A stretch of DNA of 64,000 bases, taken from positions 6,455 through 70,454 of the forward strand of contig JAZKBD010000009.1 in NCBI GenBank assembly GCA_040388785.1, in the 5' to 3' direction. Below, piece by piece: positions 13,747 to 23,122 of the stretch. A program made the position numbers and the translations under genes. Source of the DNA: 66-474 sp040388785. Its GTDB lineage: Bacteria > Pseudomonadota > Gammaproteobacteria > Xanthomonadales > Rhodanobacteraceae. A model generated the notes under the pieces. That model did no database searches. It was given only the letters and a program-made list of their open reading frames with translations, and had not been told where the DNA came from. Each line of letters starts with the position of its first letter. Within the stretch, counting starts at the first letter, position 1.

Positions 13747-15228
13747 TCAGTCGTCGCGATTCAACGCGCTGTTGCGGATGCCATAGCCGAAATAGATCAC
13801 GAACCCGATCAGCATCCACACGATGAAACGGATGTAGGTGTCGCGATCGAGTCCGCCGATGAGCCGGAAATGGCCGTCGACCAGCCACGGCCAGCCGATG
13901 ATCAGGAACAGCGAGAAGATGACGCCCAGCGGCGCCAGCACGTACAGGAATGGCGTGCGGAAGCGGCGTTCGAGAGCGGGCTTGCGGATGCGCAGGATCA
14001 GCACCGACAGGCAGATCAGGATGAACGCCGACAGCGTGCCGATGTTCACCAGCTTGGCGAGTTCGGTGAGCGGCACGAAACCCGCCGCGATCGCGGTCGC
14101 GACGCCAAGGATGATGGTCGGGCGATACGGCGTGTTGTACTTGGGATGGCTTTCGGCGAACCAGCGCGGCAGCAATCCGTCGCGCGACAGCGCGAACCAG
14201 ATGCGCGCCGCGCCCAGCATGAAGGCGAACACCACGCTGGCGATGCCGCACACGGCGGCCACGTTGATGACGCCGCTGATCCAGTGCAGGCCGCGATCCT
14301 GGAACGCCGCGCTCACGGGCGCCGGCACGTTGAGCTGCGCGTACGGCACCATCCCGGTCAGCACCAGCGACACGCCGAAGTACATCGCCATCGAAACCAG
14401 CAGCGACAGCACCACTGCCCACGGCAGGTCGCGTTGCGGATTCTTCGATTCTTCCGCGGCCGTGGTCAGCGTGTCGTAGCCGAAGCACGCGAAGAACACA
14501 ATGCTGGCGGCCGCCATCACACCGGCCCAGCCGTATTGCGAGGTGCCGTCCGCGTGCTCGACGACCTTCGGGATGAACGGGTGCCACAGTGCGGTGTCGA
14601 CGTAGAACGCGCCCACGATGATCACGATCGCGACGCCGAGCACCTTCAGCGCCACCACCACGGTGTTGAAGCGCGCGCCGATCTCGGTGCGGAAAATCTG
14701 CAGGCCCGCGATCAGCAACGCGACGATCGCGGCCAGCAGGTTGAACACCATGCCGTCGCCTTCGCCGTAGGCACCCTGCAGGAATACCGGCAAGTGCCAG
14801 CCGGTGATCTGCAGGATCAGCGATTGCAGGTAATTGGAGGTGCCGGCCGCCACGACCGCCACGATCAGCGCGTATTCGATCAGCAAATCCCAGCCGATCA
14901 CCCAGGCCGGCAATTCGCCCAGCACCGCGTAACCATAGGTGTAGGCGCTGCCGGTCACCGGGATCATGCCCGCGAATTCGGCGTAGGACAGCGCCGCGCA
15001 CGCGCTGCCGATACCGGCGATGATGAAGCTCAGCACGATCGCGGGCCCGGCGTGCAACGCGGCTTCGTGCGGCGCCAGCACGAACACGCCGACCCCGACG
15101 ATCGCGCCGATGCCGATGGCGGTCAGTTGCCACACGCCCATCGTGCGGCGGAAATCGCTGGCCTGGCCGGCTTCGCTTTGGAGCTGCTCGACCGATTTGT
15201 GCCGGATGATCTTCTTGATCAGGCTCAT
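13747..15228 (-). CDS. APC-superfamily amino-acid permease (cationic-amino-acid-transporter type)
   Basis: 493-residue inner-membrane transporter with about twelve hydrophobic segments. The first carries GIGAIVGVGVFVL, the signature unwound helix of APC permeases, and FACFGYDTLTTAAEESKNP matches the helix-6 region of the cationic amino-acid transporter (YhdG/CAT) subfamily. The N-terminal MSLIKKII.HKSVEQL is typical of this subfamily and supports ATG at 15228, although only a weak GGGG-like site precedes it. It probably imports an amino acid by proton symport; the exact substrate cannot be read from sequence. Confidence 0.9.
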   Translation of the reverse strand: MSLIKKIIRHKSVEQLQSEAGQASDFRRTMGVWQLTAIGIGAIVGVGVFVLAPHEAALHAGPAIVLSFIIAGIGSACAALSYAEFAGMIPVTGSAYTYGYAVLGELPAWVIGWDLLIEYALIVAVVAAGTSNYLQSLILQITGWHLPVFLQGAYGEGDGMVFNLLAAIVALLIAGLQIFRTEIGARFNTVVVALKVLGVAIVIIVGAFYVDTALWHPFIPKVVEHADGTSQYGWAGVMAAASIVFFACFGYDTLTTAAEESKNPQRDLPWAVVLSLLVSMAMYFGVSLVLTGMVPYAQLNVPAPVSAAFQDRGLHWISGVINVAAVCGIASVVFAFMLGAARIWFALSRDGLLPRWFAESHPKYNTPYRPTIILGVATAIAAGFVPLTELAKLVNIGTLSAFILICLSVLILRIRKPALERRFRTPFLYVLAPLGVIFSLFLIIGWPWLVDGHFRLIGGLDRDTYIRFIVWMLIGFVIYFGYGIRNSALNRDD

Positions 15229-15377
15229 CGCGTTGACCCCAGTGCGCAAGAACCGCCCGAGCATAGCGGCACACGCGCGCGGGTTGCTGTGCCAGGAGTC
15301 CTCTTGAATCTGCGGTTGGAGCCGATCGCGGGTTGCGCGACAATCGGGGTTCGCTCCCCGGATGCCCTGCCGGCGCA

Positions 15378-16421
15378 ATGTCCCGCAAACGCAACCCGTC
15401 GAAACGCAAGCAGCCGGCGCGTCCCGCCACGCAGGAAGAATTGCCGTTGCTCGACTTGCGCGCGGCCGACCTGCCGCTCGCGCCGGCCCCGGACACGTCG
15501 CGCCCGGCGGACGCATCGCCACGCTCGACGCGCAGCATCGAATTCCTGCTGCGCGCGTTGCCGATGGGTTGGCGCGACAAGGCGCGCGACTTGCTGGTGA
15601 TGGACCGCCCGATCGGCGCGCTGTTGTTGCTGTGGCCGACGTGGTGGGCGTTGTGGCTGGCGGCCGACGGCCTTCCGCCGTGGAAATTCCTGATCGTCTT
15701 CACCGTGGGCGTGTTCGTGATGCGCGCCGCCGGCTGCGCGATGAACGACTTCGCCGACCGCAAGCTCGATCCGCTGGTCGCACGCACCGCCGGGCGGCCC
15801 ATCGCCGCGGGCCGCGTGCAGCCGCGCGAAGCGGTGCTGACATTCGTAGTGCTGGCGCTGATCGGCTTCGCGCTGGTGCTGGCCTTCACCAATCGCCTGA
15901 CGATCTATCTCTCGTTCGCCGGCGCGGCACTGGCCGCGCTGTACCCGTTCTCCAAGCGCTACACGCAACTGCCGCAAGTGGTGCTGGGCGCGGCGTTCGG
16001 CTGGGGCATTCCGATGGCGTTCGCGGCGATCACGAATGGACTGCCGCCGGTGTGCTGGCTGCTGTTCTTCGCCAACGTGCTGTTCTCGACCATCTACGAC
16101 ACCGAATACGCGATGGTCGATCGTGACGACGACTTGCGCGCCGGCGCCAAGTCCACCGCGATCCTGTTCGGCGACGCCGACCTGCCGATCCTCGGCATCC
16201 TGATGGCGACACTGCTGTTCACGCTGCTGCTGGTCGCGCAACGCGCGCAGCTCGAATGGCCGTTTCTCGCCGGGCTGGGCGTGGCGCTGCTGCTGTTCGC
16301 GTGGCAACTGTGGAACATGCGCTGGCGCCAACGCGACGCCTGCTTTGCCGCCTTCCGCAACAACAACTGGGTCGGCGGCGTGGTGTGGCTGGGAATGGTG
16401 ATCGCGCTGGCGATGAAGTGA
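15378..16421 (+). CDS. ubiA: 4-hydroxybenzoate polyprenyltransferase
   Basis: Membrane prenyltransferase that joins a polyprenyl chain to 4-hydroxybenzoate in ubiquinone synthesis. It has about eight or nine transmembrane segments and both Asp-rich prenyl-diphosphate sites: MNDFADRKLD and YDTEYAMVDRDDD. MDRPIGALLLLWPTWWALW is a typical UbiA start. This ATG gives 347 residues, with about 60 extra N-terminal residues, basic and then Pro/Ala-rich, compared with common UbiA (~290). An ATG inside (MGWRDKA) would give the usual length, but neither start has a clear ribosome-binding site. It is convergent with comF, one base between stops. Confidence 0.9.
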   Translation: MSRKRNPSKRKQPARPATQEELPLLDLRAADLPLAPAPDTSRPADASPRSTRSIEFLLRALPMGWRDKARDLLVMDRPIGALLLLWPTWWALWLAADGLPPWKFLIVFTVGVFVMRAAGCAMNDFADRKLDPLVARTAGRPIAAGRVQPREAVLTFVVLALIGFALVLAFTNRLTIYLSFAGAALAALYPFSKRYTQLPQVVLGAAFGWGIPMAFAAITNGLPPVCWLLFFANVLFSTIYDTEYAMVDRDDDLRAGAKSTAILFGDADLPILGILMATLLFTLLLVAQRAQLEWPFLAGLGVALLLFAWQLWNMRWRQRDACFAAFRNNNWVGGVVWLGMVIALAMK

Positions 16422-16422
16422 T

Positions 16423-17142
16423 TCACCTGCGTGCAGGCGCGCGCGCCAGCGCCCACACGTCCACCCGTTGCACGCCGACGCGCTTCAAAACGCGCACGCA
16501 TTCGGCCAGCGTCGCGCCGGTGGTGAACACGTCGTCCAGAACGGCGACGTGTTGCGGCGTTTCCCGATCGAAATTCGCTTCGAACGCGCCGCGCACGTTG
16601 CGGCGGCGCTGGATCGCGGTCAATTCGGTTTGCGCGTGGGTGGCGCGGCTTCGGCGCAATCCGTCACGCAGCAACGGAATGCCGAAGTGTTTCGCCAGCG
16701 GCTTCGCGAGTTCCAGCGCCTGGTTGTAGCCGCGCTTGCGCAACCGCGAATGATGCAGCGGCACCGGCACGATGGCATCGGGCAGCGCGTGCGGCGCTTG
16801 CGATGCACGCCAGAGCAACGACAGCGTGCGTCCGGCCGCGAGATCGGCGCCGAACTTGAAACGCGCTTCCAGTTGCGCCAGCGGCCATTCGTAGCGGAAC
16901 GGCACCCACGCGGCATCCCACGGCGGCGCGTGCCTGATGCAGCGCCCGCACAGGGGCGATGGCGTTTCCAGCGGCAACGCACAGTGCGCACAACAGGTCG
17001 CATTGCGCGGCATGTCGGCTGCGCACGCCGCGCAAAGACTCAACGCGCCTTGTCCGCGTGCACCGCACAGCAGGCAATGCGAGGCCAGCAATGCGCCCAA
17101 TGCATGGTCAACCATATTCGCAGATTTCAAGTTGACAGACAT
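16423..17142 (-). CDS. comF: ComF-family phosphoribosyltransferase-like protein
   Basis: 239-residue ComF/GntX relative. It has a Zn-ribbon of Cys pairs (CLLCG, CAAC, CCAHC, CGRC) followed by a type I phosphoribosyltransferase fold: PDAIVPVPLH, RGYNQALELAKPLA and the PRPP-binding loop VAVLDDVFTTGAT. In naturally competent bacteria ComF takes part in DNA uptake; in E. coli the homologue gntX adjoins bioH, and here the gene is divergent from bioB, an analogous neighbourhood. The start may be ATG 17142 or 17115. The region before 17142 is the short bioB leader. Confidence 0.9.
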   Translation of the reverse strand: MSVNLKSANMVDHALGALLASHCLLCGARGQGALSLCAACAADMPRNATCCAHCALPLETPSPLCGRCIRHAPPWDAAWVPFRYEWPLAQLEARFKFGADLAAGRTLSLLWRASQAPHALPDAIVPVPLHHSRLRKRGYNQALELAKPLAKHFGIPLLRDGLRRSRATHAQTELTAIQRRRNVRGAFEANFDRETPQHVAVLDDVFTTGATLAECVRVLKRVGVQRVDVWALARAPARR

Positions 17143-17191
17143 CTCCCCGGCCCCTGAAACTTCCGGTTCACTGTAATGCGGAGTCGCAGCA

Positions 17192-18226
17192 ATGGACGGA
17201 ATGCATCCCGATGGGCAGGTCAGGCACGACTGGCCATTGTCGGAAATCGAGGCGCTGTTCGATCTGCCGTTCATGGCATTGCTGGCGCGCGCGCACGCGG
17301 TGCACGCGGCCCGTCACGATCCGAACGCGGTGCAGGTTTCGACCTTGCTGTCGATCAAGACCGGCGGCTGCCCCGAAGACTGCGCCTACTGCCCGCAGGC
17401 GCAGCGCTACCACACCGGCGTGGAAGCGCAGAAGCTGATGGACGTGGAGGCGGTGCTGGAACGCGCGCGCGCCGCCAAGGCCGCCGGCGCGTCGCGCTTC
17501 TGCATGGGTGCGGCGTGGCGCGGGCCGAAGGATCGCGACATTCCGAAAGTCGCCGCGATGATCCGCGAGGTGAAGGCGCTCGGCATGGAGACCTGCGCGA
17601 CGCTGGGCCTGCTCGGCGAAGGCCACGCGCAGCAACTGAAAGATGCCGGCCTCGATTACTACAACCACAACATCGACACCTCGCCGGATTTTTATGGCGA
17701 GATCATCCATACCCGCGAGTTCGAGGATCGCCTCGACACGCTGCAAGGCATCCGCGCGGCGGGCCTGAAGACCTGCTGCGGGGGAATCGTCGGCATGGGC
17801 GAAACGCGCATGCAACGCGCGGGATTGCTGCAGGCCTTGGCGAACCTGCCCGAACATCCGCAGTCGGTGCCGATCAATCAACTGGTGCGCGTGGCCGGCA
17901 CGCCGCTGGAAAACGCGGACGAACTCGACCCGTTCGAATTCGTGCGCAGCATCGCCGTCGCGCGCATCGTGATGCCGAAGTCCATCGTGCGCCTGTCGGC
18001 CGGACGCCAGCAGATGAGCGACGAGCTGCAGGCGCTGTGCTTCTTCGCGGGCGCGGGTTCGATTTTCATGGGCGAGAAACTGCTGACGACCGGCAATCCG
18101 GACGTCGAACACGACCATGCGCTGTTCCGGCGGCTGGATCTGCATCCCATGCAGATCGACGTTGACGCGCACGAACCCGACACCGTGCACGCCGACATTC
18201 TGGAATCTTGCCCGCACGCGGCCTGA
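17192..18226 (+). CDS. bioB: Biotin synthase
   Basis: Radical SAM enzyme that inserts sulfur into dethiobiotin, the last step of biotin synthesis. The 344-residue protein has the radical SAM cluster motif CPEDCAYC, the AdoMet-binding GAAWRGPKDRD segment, YYNHNIDTS, TCCGGIVGMGE (auxiliary Fe-S cluster Cys) and the terminal FFAGAGSIFMGEKLLTT. Its ATG follows GGAG by eight bases. It opens the four-gene biotin operon and is divergent from comF, across only 49 bases. Confidence 0.97.
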   Translation: MDGMHPDGQVRHDWPLSEIEALFDLPFMALLARAHAVHAARHDPNAVQVSTLLSIKTGGCPEDCAYCPQAQRYHTGVEAQKLMDVEAVLERARAAKAAGASRFCMGAAWRGPKDRDIPKVAAMIREVKALGMETCATLGLLGEGHAQQLKDAGLDYYNHNIDTSPDFYGEIIHTREFEDRLDTLQGIRAAGLKTCCGGIVGMGETRMQRAGLLQALANLPEHPQSVPINQLVRVAGTPLENADELDPFEFVRSIAVARIVMPKSIVRLSAGRQQMSDELQALCFFAGAGSIFMGEKLLTTGNPDVEHDHALFRRLDLHPMQIDVDAHEPDTVHADILESCPHAA

Positions 18227-18229
18227 GCC

Positions 18230-19408
18230 GTGCGCACCGACCTGTTGCAGAGGCTGGCCGCACGCGAGGCCGAACGCGAACGTGCAGGCTTGTTGCGTCG
18301 CGTGCGTACGCTGGATGCGGCGCGCGGCGTGCGCGTCACGCTCCGCGGCCGCGAGTTGCTGAATTTCTGCAGCAATGACTATCTCGGTCTCGCGCAGGAC
18401 GCGCGCATCGTCAAGGCGCTGCAAGACGCCGCCAGCAAAGCCGGCGTCGGCAGCACCGCCGCGCACCTGGTGTGCGGCCATCATCGCGAACACGCGCGGC
18501 TCGAAGAAACACTCTGCGACTGGACCGGCCGTGATGGCGCGCTGCTGTTTTCTTCCGGCTGGCTCGCGAACCTCGGTGTGATGCAGGCGCTGCTGGCCCG
18601 CGACGACATGTGCGTGCAGGACAAGTTGAACCACGCCAGCCTGCTCGATGCCGCGCAACTCGCCGGCGCGGCATTGAAGCGTTATCCGCACAACGATGCC
18701 GAGGCGGCGGCGCGGCAGCTTGCGCACATTCCCGGCACGCCTGCATTGCTCGCGACCGACGGCGTATTCAGCATGGATGGTGACATCGCGCCGCTGCGCG
18801 AACTCGCATCACTCTGCGAACGCGAAGGCGCGACCTTGATGGTGGACGACGCGCACGGGCTGGGTGTATTCGGCGCACGAGGTGCAGGCAGCGTCGACGC
18901 AGCCGGGCTGTCGCAAGGTGATGCACCGGTGCTGATGGCGACGCTGGGCAAGGTTTTGGGCTGCGCGGGCGCATTCGTCGCCGGCAGTCGCGCGCTGGTC
19001 GAAGGGCTGACGCAGTTCGCGCGCAGCTTCGTCTACACCACCGCGATGCCGCCGGCGCTGGCCGCGGCCGCATGCGAGGCCGTACGCATCGCGCGCGAAG
19101 AGGAATGGCGTCGCGAAACGCTGCGCGCGCTGGTCGCGCGGTTCCGCACGGGCGCCAGGCAACTCGGCTTGCCGCTGGGGGCGTCATGCAGCGCGATCCA
19201 GCCGATCGTGCTGGGCGATGCGGAACGCACCGTCGCCGCCTCGCATGCGCTGGAACAACGCGGACTCCTCGTCACCGCGATCCGTCCGCCCACGGTGCCG
19301 GACGGCAAGGCGCGTTTGCGGATCACCTTGTCGGCCGCACACGAAATCGGCGACGTGGACCGGCTGCTCGATGCGCTGGCGCAACTGCCGCGCCACGCGA
19401 TCGCCTAA
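18230..19408 (+). CDS. bioF: 8-amino-7-oxononanoate synthase
   Basis: PLP enzyme condensing pimeloyl-ACP and alanine to 8-amino-7-oxononanoate. The 392-residue protein has NFCSNDYLGL, HLVCGHHREHARLE, DKLNHASLLD, VDDAHGLGVFG and the Schiff-base lysine in TLGKVLGCAG. A GTG three bases after the bioB stop is the start; no ribosome-binding site is evident, so translation is probably coupled to bioB. Confidence 0.96.
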   Translation: MRTDLLQRLAAREAERERAGLLRRVRTLDAARGVRVTLRGRELLNFCSNDYLGLAQDARIVKALQDAASKAGVGSTAAHLVCGHHREHARLEETLCDWTGRDGALLFSSGWLANLGVMQALLARDDMCVQDKLNHASLLDAAQLAGAALKRYPHNDAEAAARQLAHIPGTPALLATDGVFSMDGDIAPLRELASLCEREGATLMVDDAHGLGVFGARGAGSVDAAGLSQGDAPVLMATLGKVLGCAGAFVAGSRALVEGLTQFARSFVYTTAMPPALAAAACEAVRIAREEEWRRETLRALVARFRTGARQLGLPLGASCSAIQPIVLGDAERTVAASHALEQRGLLVTAIRPPTVPDGKARLRITLSAAHEIGDVDRLLDALAQLPRHAIA

Positions 19409-19420
19409 AATGGCTGGTTC

Positions 19421-20197
19421 ATGTCCGGACTTTTCATCCATACCGAAGGGCGCGGCGACACGCACCTCGTGCTGCTGCACGGCTGGGCCATGCACGGCGG
19501 CGTGTTCGCGCCGCTGGTCGAACCGCTGCGCGACCGCTGCACGCTGCACGTGGTCGACCTGCCGGGGCACGGACGCTCGCGCGATTGCGATGTTTCATTG
19601 CAACCCGGCGAGTGCGCGAAAGCCATCGCCGCGCGCGTGCCTCGGGCAATCTGGCTGGGCTGGTCGCTGGGCGGTTTGTATGCGCTGCAGGCCGCGCTGG
19701 ATTTTCCGCGGCAGGTGCAGGCGCTCGCGATGGTCTGCGCGTCGCCGCGTTTCGCGCGCGGCGAAGGGTGGCAATACGCGGTGTCGCCGGAAATCCTGCA
19801 GGACTTCGGACGCGATCTCGAAACCGATTACGAAGGCACGCTGGAACGTTTCCTCGCGCTGGAGGCGCTGGGCAGCGATTGCGCGCAGGCGGACCTGCGC
19901 AAGTTGCGCGCCGACACCTTCAATGAATTCCGGCCGCAGGTGCGCGCGCTCACCGAAGGCCTGGACGTGCTGGAACACACCGACTCGCGCGCGCGCTTGC
20001 CGCAATTGACGCAAGCCAGCGCATGGATCGCGGGCCGCCGCGACCGGCTCGTGCCGTGGCAGGCAATGCAATGGAGCGCGACGCAATGCGGCGGCGTGTT
20101 CACCTGCATCGCCGGCGGCGGACACGCGCCTTTCATCGGCCACGCCGGTGAAGTCGTCAACGCGTTGGCGCCGTTGCTCGCGATGAAGCCGGCATGA
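19421..20197 (+). CDS. bioH: Pimeloyl-ACP methyl ester carboxylesterase
   Basis: 258-residue alpha/beta-hydrolase that removes the methyl ester from pimeloyl-ACP to end the BioC-BioH pathway. Features are LLHGWAMHGGVF (oxyanion hole), the nucleophile elbow GWSLGG, Asp in AGRRDRLVP and His in GGGHAPF. It lies between bioF and bioC and overlaps bioC by four bases, which supports the role over a generic hydrolase. Confidence 0.95.
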   Translation: MSGLFIHTEGRGDTHLVLLHGWAMHGGVFAPLVEPLRDRCTLHVVDLPGHGRSRDCDVSLQPGECAKAIAARVPRAIWLGWSLGGLYALQAALDFPRQVQALAMVCASPRFARGEGWQYAVSPEILQDFGRDLETDYEGTLERFLALEALGSDCAQADLRKLRADTFNEFRPQVRALTEGLDVLEHTDSRARLPQLTQASAWIAGRRDRLVPWQAMQWSATQCGGVFTCIAGGGHAPFIGHAGEVVNALAPLLAMKPA

Positions 20198-21075
20198 CGG
20201 AGCAACGGCTCGATACGCGCCAGGTGCAGCGTGCCTTCGCGCGCGCCGCCTCGACCTACGAGCGCCACGACGCCTTGCAACGCGAAGTCGAATCGTGCCT
20301 CTTCGAAAGCCTCGGCTACTACGGGGGCAAACCACTGCGCGTGCTCGATGTCGGTTGCGGCACGGGACGCGGCACCGCGCTGTTGAAGAAACGCTGGCGC
20401 GATGCCGAGGTGATCGCGCTGGATCTTTCGCTGCCGATGTTGCGCGAGGCACGCCGGCACCGGGGATGGCTTCGTCCGTTCGAACGCGTTTGCGCGGACG
20501 GACAGGCGCTGCCGTTTCCCGACCGCAGCGTGGACGTCGTTTATTCCAACCTGTGCCTGCAGTGGTGCGACTCACCGCAGCCGCTGCTCGCGGAATGCGC
20601 ACGGGTGCTGAAGCCCGGCGGCTTCATGGTGGCGTCCAGTCTCGGGCCCGACACCTTGATGGAACTTCGCGAAGCGTGGGCCGCAGCGGACGCAACGCAG
20701 GCGCACGTCGGACGTTTTCTCGACCTGCGCGACGTCGGCGACGCGGCGCTGGCGGCGGGCCTCAAGGATCCGGTGCTGGACACCGACCACATCACCGTCG
20801 ATTACGCTGACGTGCGCGGTTTGTTGACGGACCTGAAAGGCCTTGGCGCGACCAATGCCGATCGCGAACGCCCGCACGCACTCACCGGCAAGGCGCGTTT
20901 CAAGGCCATGCTGGACGCTTATGAAGCCCGCCGCCGCGACGGGCGCATTCCGGCAACCTGGGAGGTCATCACGCTGCACGCTTGGGGCGCGCCCGAAGGT
21001 TTCCTGCCGCGCCATGGCGGACGCGAAACGCCGTTCGAGGTGATCAAGTGGGCTGAACGTCCGCCGCGCAGCTGA
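20194..21075 (+). CDS. bioC: Malonyl-ACP O-methyltransferase
   Basis: 293-residue SAM-dependent methyltransferase that methylates malonyl-ACP to start pimelate synthesis. It has the RAFARAASTYERHDALQREV start typical of BioC, SAM motif I VLDVGCGTGRG, motif II VIALDLSLPML, the VYSNLCLQWCD region and KPGGFMVASSLGPDTL. ATGA overlap with bioH indicates translational coupling. Last gene of the biotin operon; the minus-strand DUF72 gene ends two bases beyond. Confidence 0.96.
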   Translation: MTEQRLDTRQVQRAFARAASTYERHDALQREVESCLFESLGYYGGKPLRVLDVGCGTGRGTALLKKRWRDAEVIALDLSLPMLREARRHRGWLRPFERVCADGQALPFPDRSVDVVYSNLCLQWCDSPQPLLAECARVLKPGGFMVASSLGPDTLMELREAWAAADATQAHVGRFLDLRDVGDAALAAGLKDPVLDTDHITVDYADVRGLLTDLKGLGATNADRERPHALTGKARFKAMLDAYEARRRDGRIPATWEVITLHAWGAPEGFLPRHGGRETPFEVIKWAERPPRS

Positions 21076-21077
21076 GT

Positions 21078-21953
21078 TCAACCTGCATCCAATTTCCCGA
21101 TCAGTTTCGCCGCGTCGAACGGCGCGCACACCTTGGCATCGTTGTCGAAGTAGCAGTACACATCGCGTGACTTGCGGCGAGGCAGCACCGGCGCACCCGC
21201 CACACGCACGGCATCGCGCGGCTGCGAACCCCGATGCCAGGCGCGGATGCGCGTGGCCCAGCGATCCAGCGCCGCATCGGTGTAACCGCTGGTGTAGAGC
21301 TGCTTGTCGCCGTGCAGGCGCAGATACATGAAACTCGCAGTGACTTCCTCGACGTAGGGCCACTTGCCGGCCGTGTCCGCCACCACCAGCGCGATGTCGT
21401 GCTCGCGCAGCAGTTCGACGAAGAAGGGCTCGAGAAAATCCGGATTGCGGACCTCGATCGCATGACGCAGCCGGCGGTTGCGATCGATCGCCAGACGCGC
21501 GCGGCCCTTCATCCGGAAATCGCGCCGGCGCGCCAGCTTCAGCGCGGCTTTGGTATCGCGCGGCAGACGTTCGAAGAAGCGCGCGAACAGGTCGTGGTCG
21601 TACTTGAAGTTGGCCGGGAACTGCCACAACACCGGCCCGAATTTGTCGTCCAGTTCGAATACGCCGGACGCGAAGAAATTCGCCAGCGGCGCGTCGATGT
21701 CGCGCAACCGCCGCACGTGGGTGATGAAGCGCGGCGCCTTCACCGCGAATACGAAACCGCGCGGCGTCGCTTCGCGCCAGCGTGCGTAACTTTCCGGCCG
21801 CTGCAGTGAATAGAACGAACCGTTCAATTCGATGCTGGGAAACTGCCGCGACGCGTAAGCAAGTTCGTCGCGCTGCACCAGGTCCTTCGGATAGAACACG
21901 CCGCGCCAGGGCGGGTAGCGCCACCCCGAGATGCCGATGCGAATCCTTGCCAT
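21078..21953 (-). CDS. DUF72 (YecE-family) protein
   Basis: 291-residue protein of the DUF72 TIM-barrel family. The characteristic start is GISGWRYPPWRGVFYP; other conserved parts are PSIELNGSFYSLQRPE, FVFAVKAPRFITH, LWQFPANFKYD, HAIEVRNPDFL and YLRLHGDKQLYTSGY. Function of the family is unknown. ATG 21953 is preferred because GGAG occurs just before it, inside an alternative ATG at 21962. Confidence 0.9.
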   Translation of the reverse strand: MARIRIGISGWRYPPWRGVFYPKDLVQRDELAYASRQFPSIELNGSFYSLQRPESYARWREATPRGFVFAVKAPRFITHVRRLRDIDAPLANFFASGVFELDDKFGPVLWQFPANFKYDHDLFARFFERLPRDTKAALKLARRRDFRMKGRARLAIDRNRRLRHAIEVRNPDFLEPFFVELLREHDIALVVADTAGKWPYVEEVTASFMYLRLHGDKQLYTSGYTDAALDRWATRIRAWHRGSQPRDAVRVAGAPVLPRRKSRDVYCYFDNDAKVCAPFDAAKLIGKLDAG

Positions 21954-22003
21954 GCGCTCCATTACAGGGGCGCGTGCGTGATCGGCGGATGAAGCGCGAC
22001 GGC

Positions 22004-23053
22004 TCAGTTCGTTGCCGGCCCCACGACCAAGATCGTGAAACTGCCTGGCTTCATCGTCGGGCGCGGATGCGGATCGGCGGCGGTCGGCGCGGGCCGCGGC
22101 CCGAGTTCGGCGGCAGAAAGGTAGATGCGTCCGCTGGCTTCATCCAGCGCCATCGTGCGCGCGCTCTTCTGCGTCGGCGCGTTCGCCAGCACCGCGTAAC
22201 GATCCGGCGTGGTCTCGCGCACCACCGTCAAGGTGCCGCTGTGTCCGTTGGAACTGAACACGAGTCCGCGCTGCGCGTCGTAACGCGCGGCATCCGGGCC
22301 TTCGCCGATCGGCACGCTCGCGACCTGCCTGCCATCGGTCGAGTCGGTCACCGCCATGGTCCGGTTCTGGCACACCGAGAACAGGCGATGGTGTGCGACA
22401 TCGATCGCCAGCCCGGACGGACTGTCGCAATCCTTCAGCGGCCAGGTCGCGATGACTTTCATCGCGACCGGATCGATTTCGACCAGTTCGTTCCTGCTTT
22501 CGATATTGTCGAACACGTGCCCGCGTCCGTCGCTTACCGCAAATTCCGGCCGGCCCGGCAGCGTCACGTGGCCCAGCAGCTTGCCGCTTTTCGCATCGAT
22601 CACGCTGGCATCGTTGCTGTCGCCGTTGAACGTGAACACGCGATGCGAGTACGGGTCGTAGAGAATGGCGTCGGGATCCTGCGCGTTCACCGCGACGGTC
22701 TGTTCGACCTTCAGCATGGCGGGATCGAACACCGTGACGGTATTGGCGCGGCCGTTGCTGATGAAGCCCTTGTGCAAGTCATCGGCGAGCGCGATGCCGT
22801 GCACGCCGGACAGGCCGTCGATTTCGCCGACGACGGAGCGCTTGGCCATGGACGGCGTTCTCGCTACATCCAGCACGATCACGCGGTCCGAACGGCTGAC
22901 ATAAAGATGCTGCGCGGACTGGTCCAGCGCGAGGTAATCCCAGCCACCTTCACCGCCCAGCGGATAGCGCTGTTGGACTTTCCAGCCGCCCGCGGCTGCC
23001 AGCACGCAAACGGGCATCAGCATCACGAACACGGCCAGTGCAGAGCGTTGCAT
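22004..23053 (-). CDS. Exported YncE-like beta-propeller protein
   Basis: 349-residue secreted protein with a signal peptide (MQRSALAVFVMLMPVCVLAAA). The body has repeats of YVTN/YncE propeller type: WDYLALDQSAQHLYVSRSD, HGIALADDLHKGFISNG, ILYDPYSHRVFTFNGD and others. Such proteins may bind DNA or cell-wall ligands or scaffold periplasmic complexes, but the role is unknown. GGGAG seven bases before ATG 23053 supports the start. Confidence 0.85.
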   Translation of the reverse strand: MQRSALAVFVMLMPVCVLAAAGGWKVQQRYPLGGEGGWDYLALDQSAQHLYVSRSDRVIVLDVARTPSMAKRSVVGEIDGLSGVHGIALADDLHKGFISNGRANTVTVFDPAMLKVEQTVAVNAQDPDAILYDPYSHRVFTFNGDSNDASVIDAKSGKLLGHVTLPGRPEFAVSDGRGHVFDNIESRNELVEIDPVAMKVIATWPLKDCDSPSGLAIDVAHHRLFSVCQNRTMAVTDSTDGRQVASVPIGEGPDAARYDAQRGLVFSSNGHSGTLTVVRETTPDRYAVLANAPTQKSARTMALDEASGRIYLSAAELGPRPAPTAADPHPRPTMKPGSFTILVVGPATN

Positions 23054-23122
23054 GGGAGGACTCCCGCTTGTCAGGGTCTGCCCCGCACTATCCTTGACCT
23101 CCCTTAGCGGACGCTTCGCGCC

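Noticed and set aside
12938..15892. 984-codon open frame on the minus strand
   Set aside because: It joins the GST frame to the antisense of the permease and ubiA regions. Only its last 233 codons have a recognised domain; the rest is a shadow of real genes.
17143..17191. TTGACA-like box at 17132 before bioB
   Set aside because: No matching -10 box at 16-18 bases; the box lies within the comF start codons. Promoter could not be placed.
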